25,968 nucleotides of DNA, taken from NCBI RefSeq assembly GCF_938028825.1, contig NZ_CALIZP010000028.1, positions 1 to 25,968 on the forward strand. The letters are read 5' to 3'. Source of the DNA: an uncultured Cardiobacterium sp. GTDB lineage: Bacteria; Pseudomonadota; Gammaproteobacteria; Cardiobacteriales; Cardiobacteriaceae. The notes below the pieces were generated by a model, which saw only the letters and a program-made list of their open reading frames with translations, did not search any database and was not told where the DNA came from. Both the position numbers and the translations under genes were made by a program. This document shows, piece after piece, positions 6,637 to 13,872 of the stretch (position 1 is its first letter; every line of letters begins with the position of its first letter).

Positions 6637-7257
6637 TCAAATAATAAAAGGAATAAAGCGATATTTGACGCGCTTTTTATATTCACGGTACTGCTCATTC
6701 TTGCTGAGGGTACGTTCTTCGTAGTACATGCGTATAAATTGGAGTATGTACAGCGTGACGAACACTTCCACATTCCATGCAGAGAAGTTATTGAGCAGGA
6801 AAGCCATGTGTCCGATAAAGTAACCAAAATACAGGGGGTGACGAACCAGACGATAAGGGCCGGTATCTACTACCGTGCGGCAGGCAGGCAGTAACCCGAA
6901 GCTGCGTCCCAAATAGATTTTGGCATAGATCTGCCAGCAGATACCGGCTATCAGGATAGTTGCCGATAGCTTTTCCGGAATTAATGACACACCGCCGGTC
7001 AGGGCAATAGCAAAGAAGTAAAAGGTGCCCATAATAGTGGCAATAACGGGAATAGGCGAAAAATCCCGGGTATCAGTAAAGCGGGAAAAGATAACCAAGA
7101 ATAAGGTAATGCTTTCTGAAACCAGCAGTAATAAGGGAACGACATTCTTTGTCGCCATAAAATCATGGAATACCCTTATGGCGAAATATCCCAGCGCGAT
7201 GGCGGCCATGGTCTTCATGGCTATTTCCATAGCCAGTTGTTTATAGTTGAATTTCAT
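6637..7257 (-). CDS. Isoprenylcysteine carboxyl methyltransferase-like membrane protein
   Basis: 206 residues with about five hydrophobic segments (near 14-30, 39-60, 70-90, 97-113 and 147-175). The C-terminal signature of the ICMT/phospholipid methyltransferase family is visible: GRSFGLLPACRTVVDTGPYR (about 117-136), then LVRHPLYFGYF at 137-147 and EERTLSKNEQYREY near 180-193. These provide the S-adenosylmethionine-binding RHPxY...EE elements. It probably methylates a lipid or small-molecule carboxyl or amine at the inner membrane; bacteria lack prenylated CaaX substrates, so the substrate is unknown. AAGGAAG supports the ATG. The gene and its upstream 350 bp are clearly more AT-rich than the neighbourhood, suggesting acquisition. 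It is convergent with the DUF2459 gene. Confidence 0.8.
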   Translation of the reverse strand: MKFNYKQLAMEIAMKTMAAIALGYFAIRVFHDFMATKNVVPLLLLVSESITLFLVIFSRFTDTRDFSPIPVIATIMGTFYFFAIALTGGVSLIPEKLSATILIAGICWQIYAKIYLGRSFGLLPACRTVVDTGPYRLVRHPLYFGYFIGHMAFLLNNFSAWNVEVFVTLYILQFIRMYYEERTLSKNEQYREYKKRVKYRFIPFII

Positions 7258-7613
7258 ATTGCTTCCTTATTTTAAGGTAAAAATATATTATTTTCCATCA
7301 TCAGATAGAGATAATATAAGCCAATGATATTGCCCAATCTTTATCTTTTACATGTTTTATGTTTTATCATCAAATCATGATCAGATTGCGCAATACACTT
7401 ATTACAGCACCAGCAGTTAATTTATCCTTTGCTGCAAAAAGTACACAGGAAAAGTTCATACTGTGGCATCGCGTAAAATTATACAAATAATGCTGTATTT
7501 ACCTGCATGTCAGGTGTATGTGATTTTAAGATTTTATTGAAAAAACTGTCAAGCAGGTACGCAATGTTTTTATCGGTATTTATTCCCTGGAATACAGGTT
7601 ACCGTTCTTCCCG
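7258..7613. other. AT-rich intergenic region
   Basis: No gene-like frame is convincing in these ~355 bp. It holds the upstream region of the methyltransferase gene (several TATATT/TATTAT candidates, none with a well-spaced -35), a small inverted repeat ACCTG-catgt-CAGGT at 7501-7515, and the 3' side of the TerD-nuclease gene. Base composition is much lower in GC than the flanking operon. Confidence 0.5.
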
Positions 7614-8918
7614 TTACACAAGTGGCAGGCAGTGCGGCAGCAATTTATCCGGAGTAACGAAGGTGAGTTGGTACATCGCGCTGAAGGCGTTCGCCTGGGC
7701 GTGGTCAAGGTCGGTGGCGAGGATGAGGTAGTGGCTCGGCGGCAGGTCGAGGCGCTGGCGCAGATTGAGGTGTTTGTCGAGGTCGTGCCGGTATTCGCCG
7801 CTTTTGCATTCGATGATGAGCGGGGGTTTCTCCGGCGGCAGATAGGCGACGTCGAGTTCGTGTTTGTCGCCGTTCGCAAATTCGATGTGGACGCCGCGCG
7901 CGCAGGAGAAACGGTAGTCCGCGCCGCGTTTAGCCGCCTCATTCAGCAGGCTGCCGAGGGCGTACCATTCAAGCCAGCCGCCGCCCAGGAATTGGCGCAC
8001 GGGTTGGGCACCTTGCAGCTGGATGTGCAGGCTGTGTTTGGCTTTGTCGTGGTGGTAGCGGGCAATCATGGTCGCGTCGTAGAGTGCGCGCACGATGGCG
8101 AGCAGGCGCTTGCTGTCTGACGCAGTGTAGGGTTTGAGGTCGTGGCGCAAGCCGTCGCGGCGGTGGCGGTAGGCCCAGTTGATCTGGTTGAGCAGGGGGT
8201 TGAGCAGGACGTGGGCGGCGCCGAGGGTGGCAGCGGCTTCGTCGTAGTAGCCGCGCATGTCAACGGCGGCGTGGTTGAAGCGGGCGCGGATGTGTTTGCG
8301 CGCGAACCAGTCGGCGAGCGGCTGATGTTGCGCGGCGTTGGCGAGGCTGTTGTCTTCTTGCCAGGCGGCGTTGTGCAGCGGGTTGGCGGCGGGGGTTCCC
8401 GCCGTCGGGTCGTCGTCGGCGATCTCCACGCCGTAGTGTTCGGAGAGCGGTTTGAGGCCGCCGGTGAAGCCCTGGGCGATGAAGCGGAATTTCCACGCGC
8501 CGTTGCGGCGGTAGTATTCGCCGAGGATGAGCGCGGTTTCTTGCCGCTCGCCGAGGCAGGCGACCGGGCAGTGCAGGGTGTGCGTGCCGTTTTCGCGGAT
8601 GTCGAGGTGGAGGTGGCGGAAGCGGGAGAGCGGCGCGGTGCCGCTGAAGGCGATGGCGATGCGTTCGATGTCGGCGGGCTGGCGGCTAAGGTCGAGGTGG
8701 TATTCGCTGTGGCAGTCGCCGGGGTGGCAGATGATGCTGCCGTCGTCGCTGCGCGGCTGGTTGTAGAAGATCATGTCGTGGTCGCCGCGCACGCGGCCGT
8801 CGGCGGCGAGGCGGTAGGCGGCGCAATCGATGGGTTCGCTGCTGTCGATGGTAAGGGTGAGGCGGGCGGGCTCGCAGATGGCGGCGTTGGCACCGGCGGT
8901 GAGGGTCTGGGCGGGCAT
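7614..8918 (-). CDS. TerD domain fused to a DUF1887/Card1-like PD-(D/E)XK nuclease
   Basis: 434 residues, two recognisable parts. Residues ~1-168 form a TerD domain, the calcium-binding fold of tellurite/stress-resistance proteins: GRVRGDHDMIFYNQPRSDDGSI, GDCHSEYHLDL, and the diagnostic ALILGEYYRRNGAWKFRFIA followed by QGFTGGLKPLSEHYGVEI. Residues ~200-305 are helical with no assignment. Residues ~308-425 look like the nuclease domain of DUF1887 proteins (Card1/Can2 type): GGGWLEWYALGSLL with Glu317, HELDVAYL with Asp356, and LIIECKSGEYRHDLDKHLNL with Glu370 and Lys372, the full E-D-ExK set. Known Card1/Can2 proteins carry a CARF sensor at the N-terminus; here TerD takes that place. It lies 11 nt after DUF1820 in the same operon. 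The nuclease assignment is by motif only; activity and target (RNA or DNA) are unknown. Confidence 0.8.
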   Translation of the reverse strand: MPAQTLTAGANAAICEPARLTLTIDSSEPIDCAAYRLAADGRVRGDHDMIFYNQPRSDDGSIICHPGDCHSEYHLDLSRQPADIERIAIAFSGTAPLSRFRHLHLDIRENGTHTLHCPVACLGERQETALILGEYYRRNGAWKFRFIAQGFTGGLKPLSEHYGVEIADDDPTAGTPAANPLHNAAWQEDNSLANAAQHQPLADWFARKHIRARFNHAAVDMRGYYDEAAATLGAAHVLLNPLLNQINWAYRHRRDGLRHDLKPYTASDSKRLLAIVRALYDATMIARYHHDKAKHSLHIQLQGAQPVRQFLGGGWLEWYALGSLLNEAAKRGADYRFSCARGVHIEFANGDKHELDVAYLPPEKPPLIIECKSGEYRHDLDKHLNLRQRLDLPPSHYLILATDLDHAQANAFSAMYQLTFVTPDKLLPHCLPLV

Positions 8919-8929
8919 GGGTTTCTCGT

Positions 8930-9250
8930 TTAGCGGGCGGGCGGGAAGGGCTGGATTTTCGGGCCGCCGCCGTCTTCGCTATGGCGGATGCGGCTTTCGC
9001 CGCTGCGCTCGACTTCGTCGATGCGGATGATTTGGTGGTAGGGGATGAAGGCGGTTTTGACGTTGCCGAATTCGGCGGCGAGTCTTTCGACGCGCGGGTC
9101 GATGAGGACGCCGCTTTCTTCGTGGTAGAGGAAGTTTTCCAGGCAGATGAAGCCCGCCATGTCCGCCGGATAGACGTTGCGGACGTAGAGGTCGTAGTAG
9201 TGCCGCTCGGTTTTGAATTGCACGCGGTAGATGCTGTTTTCCCGGGTCAT
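8930..9250 (-). CDS. DUF1820 family protein
   Basis: 106-residue cytosolic protein. The family pattern is clear: SIYRVQFKTERHYYDLYVRN at the N-terminus (beta-strand pair), YPADMAGFICLENFLYHEES, VLIDPRVERLAAEFGNVKTA, and FIPYHQIIRIDEVERSGESR. The extreme C-terminus is Pro/Gly-rich and variable. Its biochemical role is not established for the family. The ATG at 9250 overlaps the stop of the upstream exonuclease gene by four bases (ATGA), implying translational coupling, and the TerD-nuclease gene follows after 11 nt. The product therefore is likely made in step with the exonuclease. Confidence 0.88.
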   Translation of the reverse strand: MTRENSIYRVQFKTERHYYDLYVRNVYPADMAGFICLENFLYHEESGVLIDPRVERLAAEFGNVKTAFIPYHQIIRIDEVERSGESRIRHSEDGGGPKIQPFPPAR

Positions 9251-10038
9251 GCGCCGCGTTCCGCCCAGGTTTGCAGGAAGGCTTGCCAGTGCGCGCCGTC
9301 TTGTTCTTCGAGGAAGGTTTCGGCTTCTTCGAGGTGCTGCTGGTAGCTTTCCGGCGTGAGGTTGCCCCGGATGAGCTCGAAGCGCAGGTAGACGAGGTAG
9401 GTGTTCAGTACGTCGGTTTCGCAGTAGTCGCGGATGCCCTTGATGTCGCCGCCCGCGTAGCGTTCTTGCACGGCGGCGCCATCCATGTCGAGTTTGCCGG
9501 GGAAGCCGCAGAGTCTGGCGACGTCGTTCAGGCTCGCGCTGCTGCGCGCCTGGTAGCCGGAGAGGATGTCCATGAGGTCGAGATGCCGCCACTGGTAGCG
9601 GTTCAGGTAGTTGTTGTATTTGTAGCTGTTGTCGTTGTCGCCGTTCTCGAAGTAGCGCGCGGCGGGGATGCCGTGGAAGAGGGCGCGGTAGTGCAGGACG
9701 GGCAGGTCGAAGCCGCTGCCGTTCCAACTCACGAGCGTTGGTGCGAATTTTTCGATGCCCTGGAAGAAGCGTTGCACGAGTTCGTATTCGCTGCTGGTTT
9801 CTTCGCCAAGCGACCACACTTTCAGGCCGCTCGTGTTTTTGAGGGCGACGGAGATGGCGACGATTTTGTGCAGGTGGTGGCGCATGAAGGTGCTGCCGCT
9901 CTCGGCCAGGCGTTCGCTGACCATGATGCGGTAGGTGTCGGCGTCGCCCTGGTCGGCGGGGAGGTTGTGCAGCAGGCGGTAGGCGGCGGTATCGGCGACG
10001 GTTTCGATGTCGAAGACGAGGGTGTTGTGGATGGGCAT
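9247..10038 (-). CDS. PolB-like 3'-5' exonuclease (DEDDy)
   Basis: 263 residues, single domain of the 'predicted 3'-5' exonuclease related to the PolB exonuclease domain' family. Catalytic elements of the DEDD superfamily are visible: Asp10 and Glu12 in LVFDIETVAD (ExoI), Asp111 in SWNGSGFDLPVLHYRAL (ExoII), and Tyr205 with Asp209 in DYCETDVLNTYLVY (ExoIII, Y-type). DLMDILSGY near 154-162 fits the metal-site region as well. It is expected to degrade single-stranded DNA or RNA from the 3' end; no polymerase domain is attached. First gene of a three-gene unit with DUF1820 (ATGA overlap) and the TerD-nuclease fusion. An extended -10 lies 33 nt upstream of the ATG. Confidence 0.9.
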   Translation of the reverse strand: MPIHNTLVFDIETVADTAAYRLLHNLPADQGDADTYRIMVSERLAESGSTFMRHHLHKIVAISVALKNTSGLKVWSLGEETSSEYELVQRFFQGIEKFAPTLVSWNGSGFDLPVLHYRALFHGIPAARYFENGDNDNSYKYNNYLNRYQWRHLDLMDILSGYQARSSASLNDVARLCGFPGKLDMDGAAVQERYAGGDIKGIRDYCETDVLNTYLVYLRFELIRGNLTPESYQQHLEEAETFLEEQDGAHWQAFLQTWAERGA

Positions 10039-10070
10039 GGGGCGGTTCGCTCGGATGGGGGTTGGGCGGG

Positions 10071-10076
10071 ATTATA
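10071..10076 (-). promoter_or_regulatory. Extended -10 of the exonuclease operon
   Basis: Minus strand TTGCTATAAT followed by CCCGCCC, 33 nt before the exonuclease ATG. The GC-rich -35 region has no good match, as expected for an extended -10 promoter. Confidence 0.5.
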
Positions 10077-10125
10077 GCAACGCCGCTTGGGCGGCGGCCG
10101 CGTGCGTGTGGCACATGAAACATGG

Positions 10126-10148
10126 AAAAGGCGGGAAGGTTCCCGCCT
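10126..10148 (-). terminator. Intrinsic terminator of the aroC unit
   Basis: On the minus strand AGGCGGGAA-cc-TTCCCGCCT followed by TTT, a 9-bp stem beginning 6 nt after the stop of the secreted-protein gene. It separates that unit from the exonuclease operon. Confidence 0.75.
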
Positions 10149-10153
10149 GCGGT

Positions 10154-10753
10154 TCATGGTTCGTACGGCGCCGCCGGGCTGCTCTGCGGCTTGCTTTCGT
10201 CTTTGAGGATGGCGGCGCTGGCGATGATCGGCGTGTCGCCGCCCGGGGCGGTGGTCAGGCTGATGAGCATTTTGCGCCCGGTGTCGGGCAGTTGCCATTG
10301 ATAGGCGGTGGTGTGGCTGCGGCGGCCTGCCTGGTCGGCCGTATCGTCGTCGCGGATTTTTTCGACGCTCGCCCCTTCCGGGACGACGGCGGCGAGGGCG
10401 GCAAAGGCTGCTTCGACGCGGGCGATGTCCGCCTGCCGCGCGTAGAGAGTGCAGATGTTTTTCTCCGCCGGGATGGCGAGGATGAGGGTGTCGTTGTGCG
10501 GGGTCGGCACCGTCCAGGCGCTGCCGTCCCGCCCGCGCAGGAAGTATTCCGCCCGCCCGACCGGCAGTTGCGGCGCGTCTTCGAGTTTTTTGCGCAGGTC
10601 GTTGAGGTCCGGCAGGTGTTTGATGCAGAAGTTGACGTAGGCGGTGTTGAAGTCATCTGCCTGTATGGCCGCTTTGGCGGCAGGGTTGAGGATTTGCGCC
10701 GTCGCCGCCTGCATGAGGAGGGCGGTGGCGAGGAGGAGGGGGATTTTTTTCAT
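10154..10753 (-). CDS. Secreted hypothetical protein
   Basis: 199 residues with a Sec signal peptide (MKKIPLLLATALLMQAATAQ, cleavage likely after ATA or AQ). There is no lipobox cysteine, so it is probably soluble in the periplasm. The mature part has two cysteines (FCIKHLPD and ICTLYARQ), likely a disulfide, the motif AEYFLRGRDGSAWTVPTP, and a conserved-looking RQADIARVEAAFAAL helix. It resembles, from memory, the NMCC_0638 family of neisserial secreted proteins, but I hold that loosely. AAGGACA precedes the ATG, which lies 8 nt after the aroC stop, so it is co-transcribed with aroC; nothing links the two functions. Confidence 0.75.
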   Translation of the reverse strand: MKKIPLLLATALLMQAATAQILNPAAKAAIQADDFNTAYVNFCIKHLPDLNDLRKKLEDAPQLPVGRAEYFLRGRDGSAWTVPTPHNDTLILAIPAEKNICTLYARQADIARVEAAFAALAAVVPEGASVEKIRDDDTADQAGRRSHTTAYQWQLPDTGRKMLISLTTAPGGDTPIIASAAILKDESKPQSSPAAPYEP

Positions 10754-10761
10754 GGATGTCC

Positions 10762-11835
10762 TTATGGTTGAAAACGGTTGTTCTGCCCGCGCTGGCGCAG
10801 GTAGTGGTCGGCGAGGGTGAGCGCCAGCATGGCTTCGACAATGGGGCAGGCGCGCAGGGCAACGCAGGGGTCGTGGCGCCCTTTGGTGATGATTTCCACG
10901 TCGTGCCCGTCGCGGTCGGTGCTGCGGCCGGGGACGAGGATGCTGCTGGTCGCCTTGAAGGCGGCGCGGGCGATGATCGGCTGCCCGCTCGAAATGCCGC
11001 CGAGGATGCCGCCCGCGTGGTTGGTCAGGAAGCCGTCGGCGGCGGTGCGTTCGTCGCGGTTTTCGCTGCCTCTGCGGGTGATGACGTCGAAGCCGTCACC
11101 AATCGCCACGCCTTTGACGGCGTTGATGCTCATCAGCGCTTTGGCGATGTCGGCGTCGAGACGGTCGAAGATGGGTTCGCCGAGGCCGGTCGGGACACCT
11201 TCGGCGACGACGGTGATTTCCGCGCCGATGGAATCACCCGCGCGGCGGATGTCGGCGAGGTAGCGGTCGAGCAGCGCAATCTGGTGGTCGTTCGGGCAGT
11301 TGAAGGGGTTTTCCCGAACGTGGTGCCAGGCGCGGAATTCGAGGCGGTGCTCGCCGATTTGCGAGAGGTAGCTGCGGATGGTGGTGCCGGCGAAGTGGGC
11401 GAGAATTTGTTTGGCAATCGCGCCGCCCGCGACGCGCACGGCGGTTTCCCGCGCCGAGGCCCGCCCGCCGCCGCGATAATCGCGGATGCCGTATTTGGCC
11501 TGATAGGTGTAGTCGGCGTGGCCGGGGCGGAATTGGTTCTTGATGGCGCCGTAGTCCTGGCTACGCTGGTTGGTGTTGGCGATGAGGATGCCGATGGGCG
11601 TGCCGGTGGTCTTGCCCTCGAAGAGCCCGGAGAGGAGCTCGGCGCGGTCGTCTTCCTGACGCGGGGTAACGTGGCGCGAGGTGCCGGGGCGGCGGCGGTC
11701 GAGTTCGTGCTGAATGGCGTCAAGATCCAGCGGGATGCCCGCCGGGACGCCGTCAAGGATGCCGCCGATGGCCGGGCCGTGGCTTTCGCCGTAGGTGGTG
11801 AGGGTGAGGTTTTGTCCGGTGCTGTTGCCGCTCAT
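10762..11835 (-). CDS. aroC: Chorismate synthase
   Basis: Last step of the shikimate pathway: trans-elimination of phosphate from EPSP to give chorismate, using reduced FMN; cytosolic homotetramer. From the ATG at 11835 it has 357 residues (E. coli 361). Hallmarks are the N-terminal LTTYGESHGPAIGGILDGVP with the catalytic His19, RPGHADYTYQAKYGIRDYRG with the second catalytic His106, GGGRASARETAVRVAGGAIA, and the C-terminal FKATSSILVPGRSTDRDG. The frame stays open another 75 codons upstream, but that extension runs through the promoter and antisense to the receptor pseudogene, so it is not coding. The ribosome-binding site is weak. A TATAAA lies ~35 nt upstream of the start, and TTTCCGgCGGAAA (11876-11888) just above it is a near-perfect palindrome. 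Confidence 0.97.
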   Translation of the reverse strand: MSGNSTGQNLTLTTYGESHGPAIGGILDGVPAGIPLDLDAIQHELDRRRPGTSRHVTPRQEDDRAELLSGLFEGKTTGTPIGILIANTNQRSQDYGAIKNQFRPGHADYTYQAKYGIRDYRGGGRASARETAVRVAGGAIAKQILAHFAGTTIRSYLSQIGEHRLEFRAWHHVRENPFNCPNDHQIALLDRYLADIRRAGDSIGAEITVVAEGVPTGLGEPIFDRLDADIAKALMSINAVKGVAIGDGFDVITRRGSENRDERTAADGFLTNHAGGILGGISSGQPIIARAAFKATSSILVPGRSTDRDGHDVEIITKGRHDPCVALRACPIVEAMLALTLADHYLRQRGQNNRFQP

Positions 11836-11875
11836 GGGGTCGGGATGGTGTGGGTGTGCCGGTATTTTATAGTGC

Positions 11876-11888
11876 TTTCCGGCGGAAA
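11876..11888. promoter_or_regulatory. Palindrome upstream of aroC
   Basis: TTTCCG-g-CGGAAA, a perfect 6-bp inverted repeat around one base, ~40 nt upstream of the aroC start and just upstream of its TATAAA. A possible operator; no regulator is known. Confidence 0.25.
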
Positions 11889-13088
11889 TGATGCCGCGTT
11901 GCCGCGCCGGAAAAGACGCAGACCCTGCAACCCGTGACCGTCTATGCCGACAGCAAAACAGCGCCACCGTAATCGACCGCCGCACCCTGGAACGCCGCCC
12001 GAACGACGGCCTGCGCAGGCTATTCGACGACACCCCCGATGTAAACTTCGTCGGCGGCAACTATGACCCGCTGAGCGATGTGGAAATTCGCGGCATGGGC
12101 AGCCAGACACCGGACGTGATGGGCAACGGCGCGAACCGCATCGGCATGGAAATGGACGGCATGACGCTCACCCCCGGCCTCAATTACGGCTACTACACCC
12201 GCAGCGGCCGCCAGTACCTCGACCCCGCCGATCTGAAAGAAGTGGAAATCGACAAGGGGCCGGGCGCGGGCTGGCTGGCGGGCAGCATCCGCCTGCGCAG
12301 CAAGGATCCGGAGGACTACCTGCGCGAAAACGCCCGCACCGGCGGCGAAATACGCGGCGGCTACGACGGCGAGAACGACGACATCAGCACCGGCGCGAGC
12401 ATTGCCGCCCGGCTTGATGACCGAAACAGCGCCTCGCTCAGCTACAACCGCCACTGGTTCGGCGAGCGCAAAAACCGCAGCGGTGCCGACATCGACGGCC
12501 CGAACCGCCACTACAACAACCCGCTGGACGGCCGCAGCAACTCGCCCAACGGCAAATGGCAGTACCGCCCCAACGACGCGCACCGCCTGAAACTCACCCT
12601 GCAACACTACGACGTGGACAACGACAGCCGCCAGCGGCAGCGCATCGGCACCGCCAGCCGGGGCGCGGGCAACATCCTCGACTCCCGCAACGACCGGCGC
12701 AACGTGCGCAACGCCGCCGCCCTGCGCCACGACATCGAACAGCCGACGGCACTGTTCGACCGCATGACCTGGCAAATCGACGCCCAGCGCAGCAGCAAAG
12801 GCCGCAACATCAACCTCATGCCCTCCGGCAACTTCTACGACCACGACGACTACCGCACCCGGCAGTACACCCTGAAAACCGGCTTCGAGAAAAGCCTCGG
12901 CGGGGCCGTGCGCCACGACCTCGATTACAGCCTGAAACTGCAATACGGCACCGCCGACTTCGGCTCCGAAACCATCACCCCGGTCAGCCGGCGGCGCGGC
13001 GACTACTTCACCGTCGCCAAAAGCAGACAATGGCAGGGCAGCGCGCAGATTGCCGACCGCATCAGCTTCGCCGACAACCGCTACGCCC
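11889..13088 (+). pseudogene. TonB-dependent (heme-type) receptor, truncated at both ends
   Basis: Outer-membrane receptor fragment. The mature N-terminus EKTQTLQPVTVYADSK is visible in one frame, then a one-base frame change at the A4 run 11955-11958 leads into ATVIDRRTLERRPNDGLRRL. One extra A would join them as ADSKNSATVID. The plug domain follows (RRLFDDTPDVNFVGG, VEIRGMGSQTPDVMG, DLKEVEIDKGPGAGWLAGSI), then the first barrel strands (GEIRGGYDGENDDISTG, SASLSYNRHWFGERKN, RLKLTLQHYDVDNDSRQRQR) up to RISFADNRYAL. Such receptors have 650-800 residues; about 400 remain. The signal peptide and start are missing, replaced by the aroC promoter region. The barrel stops at a C-rich junction (13089-13103), where a hutW fragment begins in another frame. 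Heme specificity is inferred from the hut genes that follow. Confidence 0.85.
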
Positions 13089-13097
13089 TCCCCCCGC

Positions 13098-13356
13098 CCG
13101 CCGCAATACGCCCGGCACCGCGCCATCCAGCGCCAGCTCGGCCTCGGCTACCTCGACCCCGCCCTGCCCGGCGGCAACAGCGCCGCCCACGCTCACCTCA
13201 CCGCCTGGCAACAACGCGGTCTGCTCACCCGGGAAAACGACGGCACCATCCGCCTCAACACCAGTGGCCGCTACTGGGCAAGCGCCATCGGGCGCGAGCT
13301 CATCCAGAGCCTCGCGCCGCCGCCACTCCCTTCCCCCCAACCCACAGGAAAACACC
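13098..13356 (+). pseudogene. hutW: C-terminal fragment of heme-utilisation radical SAM protein HutW
   Basis: After the receptor break the third frame reads QYARHRAIQRQLGLGYLDPA, AHLTAWQQRGLLTRENDGTI and RLNTSGRYWASAIGRELIQS. This is the C-terminal end typical of ChuW/HutW (HemW-like coproporphyrinogen dehydrogenase family), which ends in a winged-helix-like W-x-x-x-GLL...L-x-x-x-G-x-W pattern. Only about 75 of ~450 residues survive; the radical SAM core with its CxxxCxxC cluster is absent. No stop occurs at the expected end; the frame runs on into hutX to 13493, so the original stop seems also lost. No start codon of its own is apparent. Confidence 0.65.
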
Positions 13357-13872
13357 ATGAAAAACCCCCTCAGCCCCGCACAACACACCGCCCTGCACGC
13401 CGACCTCGCCCGCCAGCCCGGACAAATCCTCGAAAACCTCGCCGCCGGGTACGGCGTCAGCCTCGAAGCCGTCCTCACCTGCCTGCCGGATGACATGCGC
13501 AGCAAAAACAACGACGACAGCCGCATCCTCGACATCCTTGCCGCCGTCGCCACCTGGGAACACCCGGTCACCTTCATCGTCCACATCACCGACCTCATCG
13601 CCGAAACAAGCGGCCGCCTGCCGCCGGGCCGCGTCGCGCGCGGCTACTACAACTTCGACAAACACGCGGCAGGCGGCATCGGCGGCCACCTCAAATACCA
13701 GAACTGCGCCGCCATCTACCGCGTCGAACGCCCCTTCATGGGCACCGCCACCGCCGCCCTCTACCTGATGAACCACGACGGCGGCAGCATCTGCAAAATC
13801 TTCGCCGGCCGCGACAGCGGCGGCAGCCTGCGCCCCGAACAGGTCAAAGCGATGCGCGCCCTCGTCCCCTGA
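13357..13872 (+). CDS. hutX: Heme-utilisation cytosolic carrier HutX
   Basis: 171 residues. The HutX/HugX family (HemS/ChuX-like split-barrel fold) binds heme in the cytosol and works next to the radical SAM heme-degrading enzyme ChuW/HutW and flavin reductase HutZ. Features: N-terminal helix-turn segment ALHADLARQPGQILENLAAG YGVSLEAVL, then DDMRSKNNDDSRILDILAAV, WEHPVTFIVHITDLIAETSG, the core GYYNFDKHAAGGIGGHLKYQ NCAAIYRVERPFMG, and KIFAGRDSGGSLRPEQVKAM at the end. AGGA lies 7 nt before the ATG. It appears intact although the adjacent receptor and hutW are destroyed, so whether it is still expressed or useful is open. Confidence 0.9.
   Translation: MKNPLSPAQHTALHADLARQPGQILENLAAGYGVSLEAVLTCLPDDMRSKNNDDSRILDILAAVATWEHPVTFIVHITDLIAETSGRLPPGRVARGYYNFDKHAAGGIGGHLKYQNCAAIYRVERPFMGTATAALYLMNHDGGSICKIFAGRDSGGSLRPEQVKAMRALVP

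Noticed and set aside
7614..10038. CRISPR-Cas locus around the Card1-like nuclease
   Set aside because: No direct-repeat array, cas gene or CARF domain is visible in the window.
11836..12060. Longer N-terminus for AroC (75 extra codons)
   Set aside because: The extension is Arg/Ser-rich, has no family counterpart, and runs antisense to the receptor. The ATG at 11835 matches the chorismate synthase start.
12020..13126. 368-codon minus-strand open frame over the receptor pseudogene
   Set aside because: Val/Ala-rich shadow. The plus strand shows real plug and barrel motifs.
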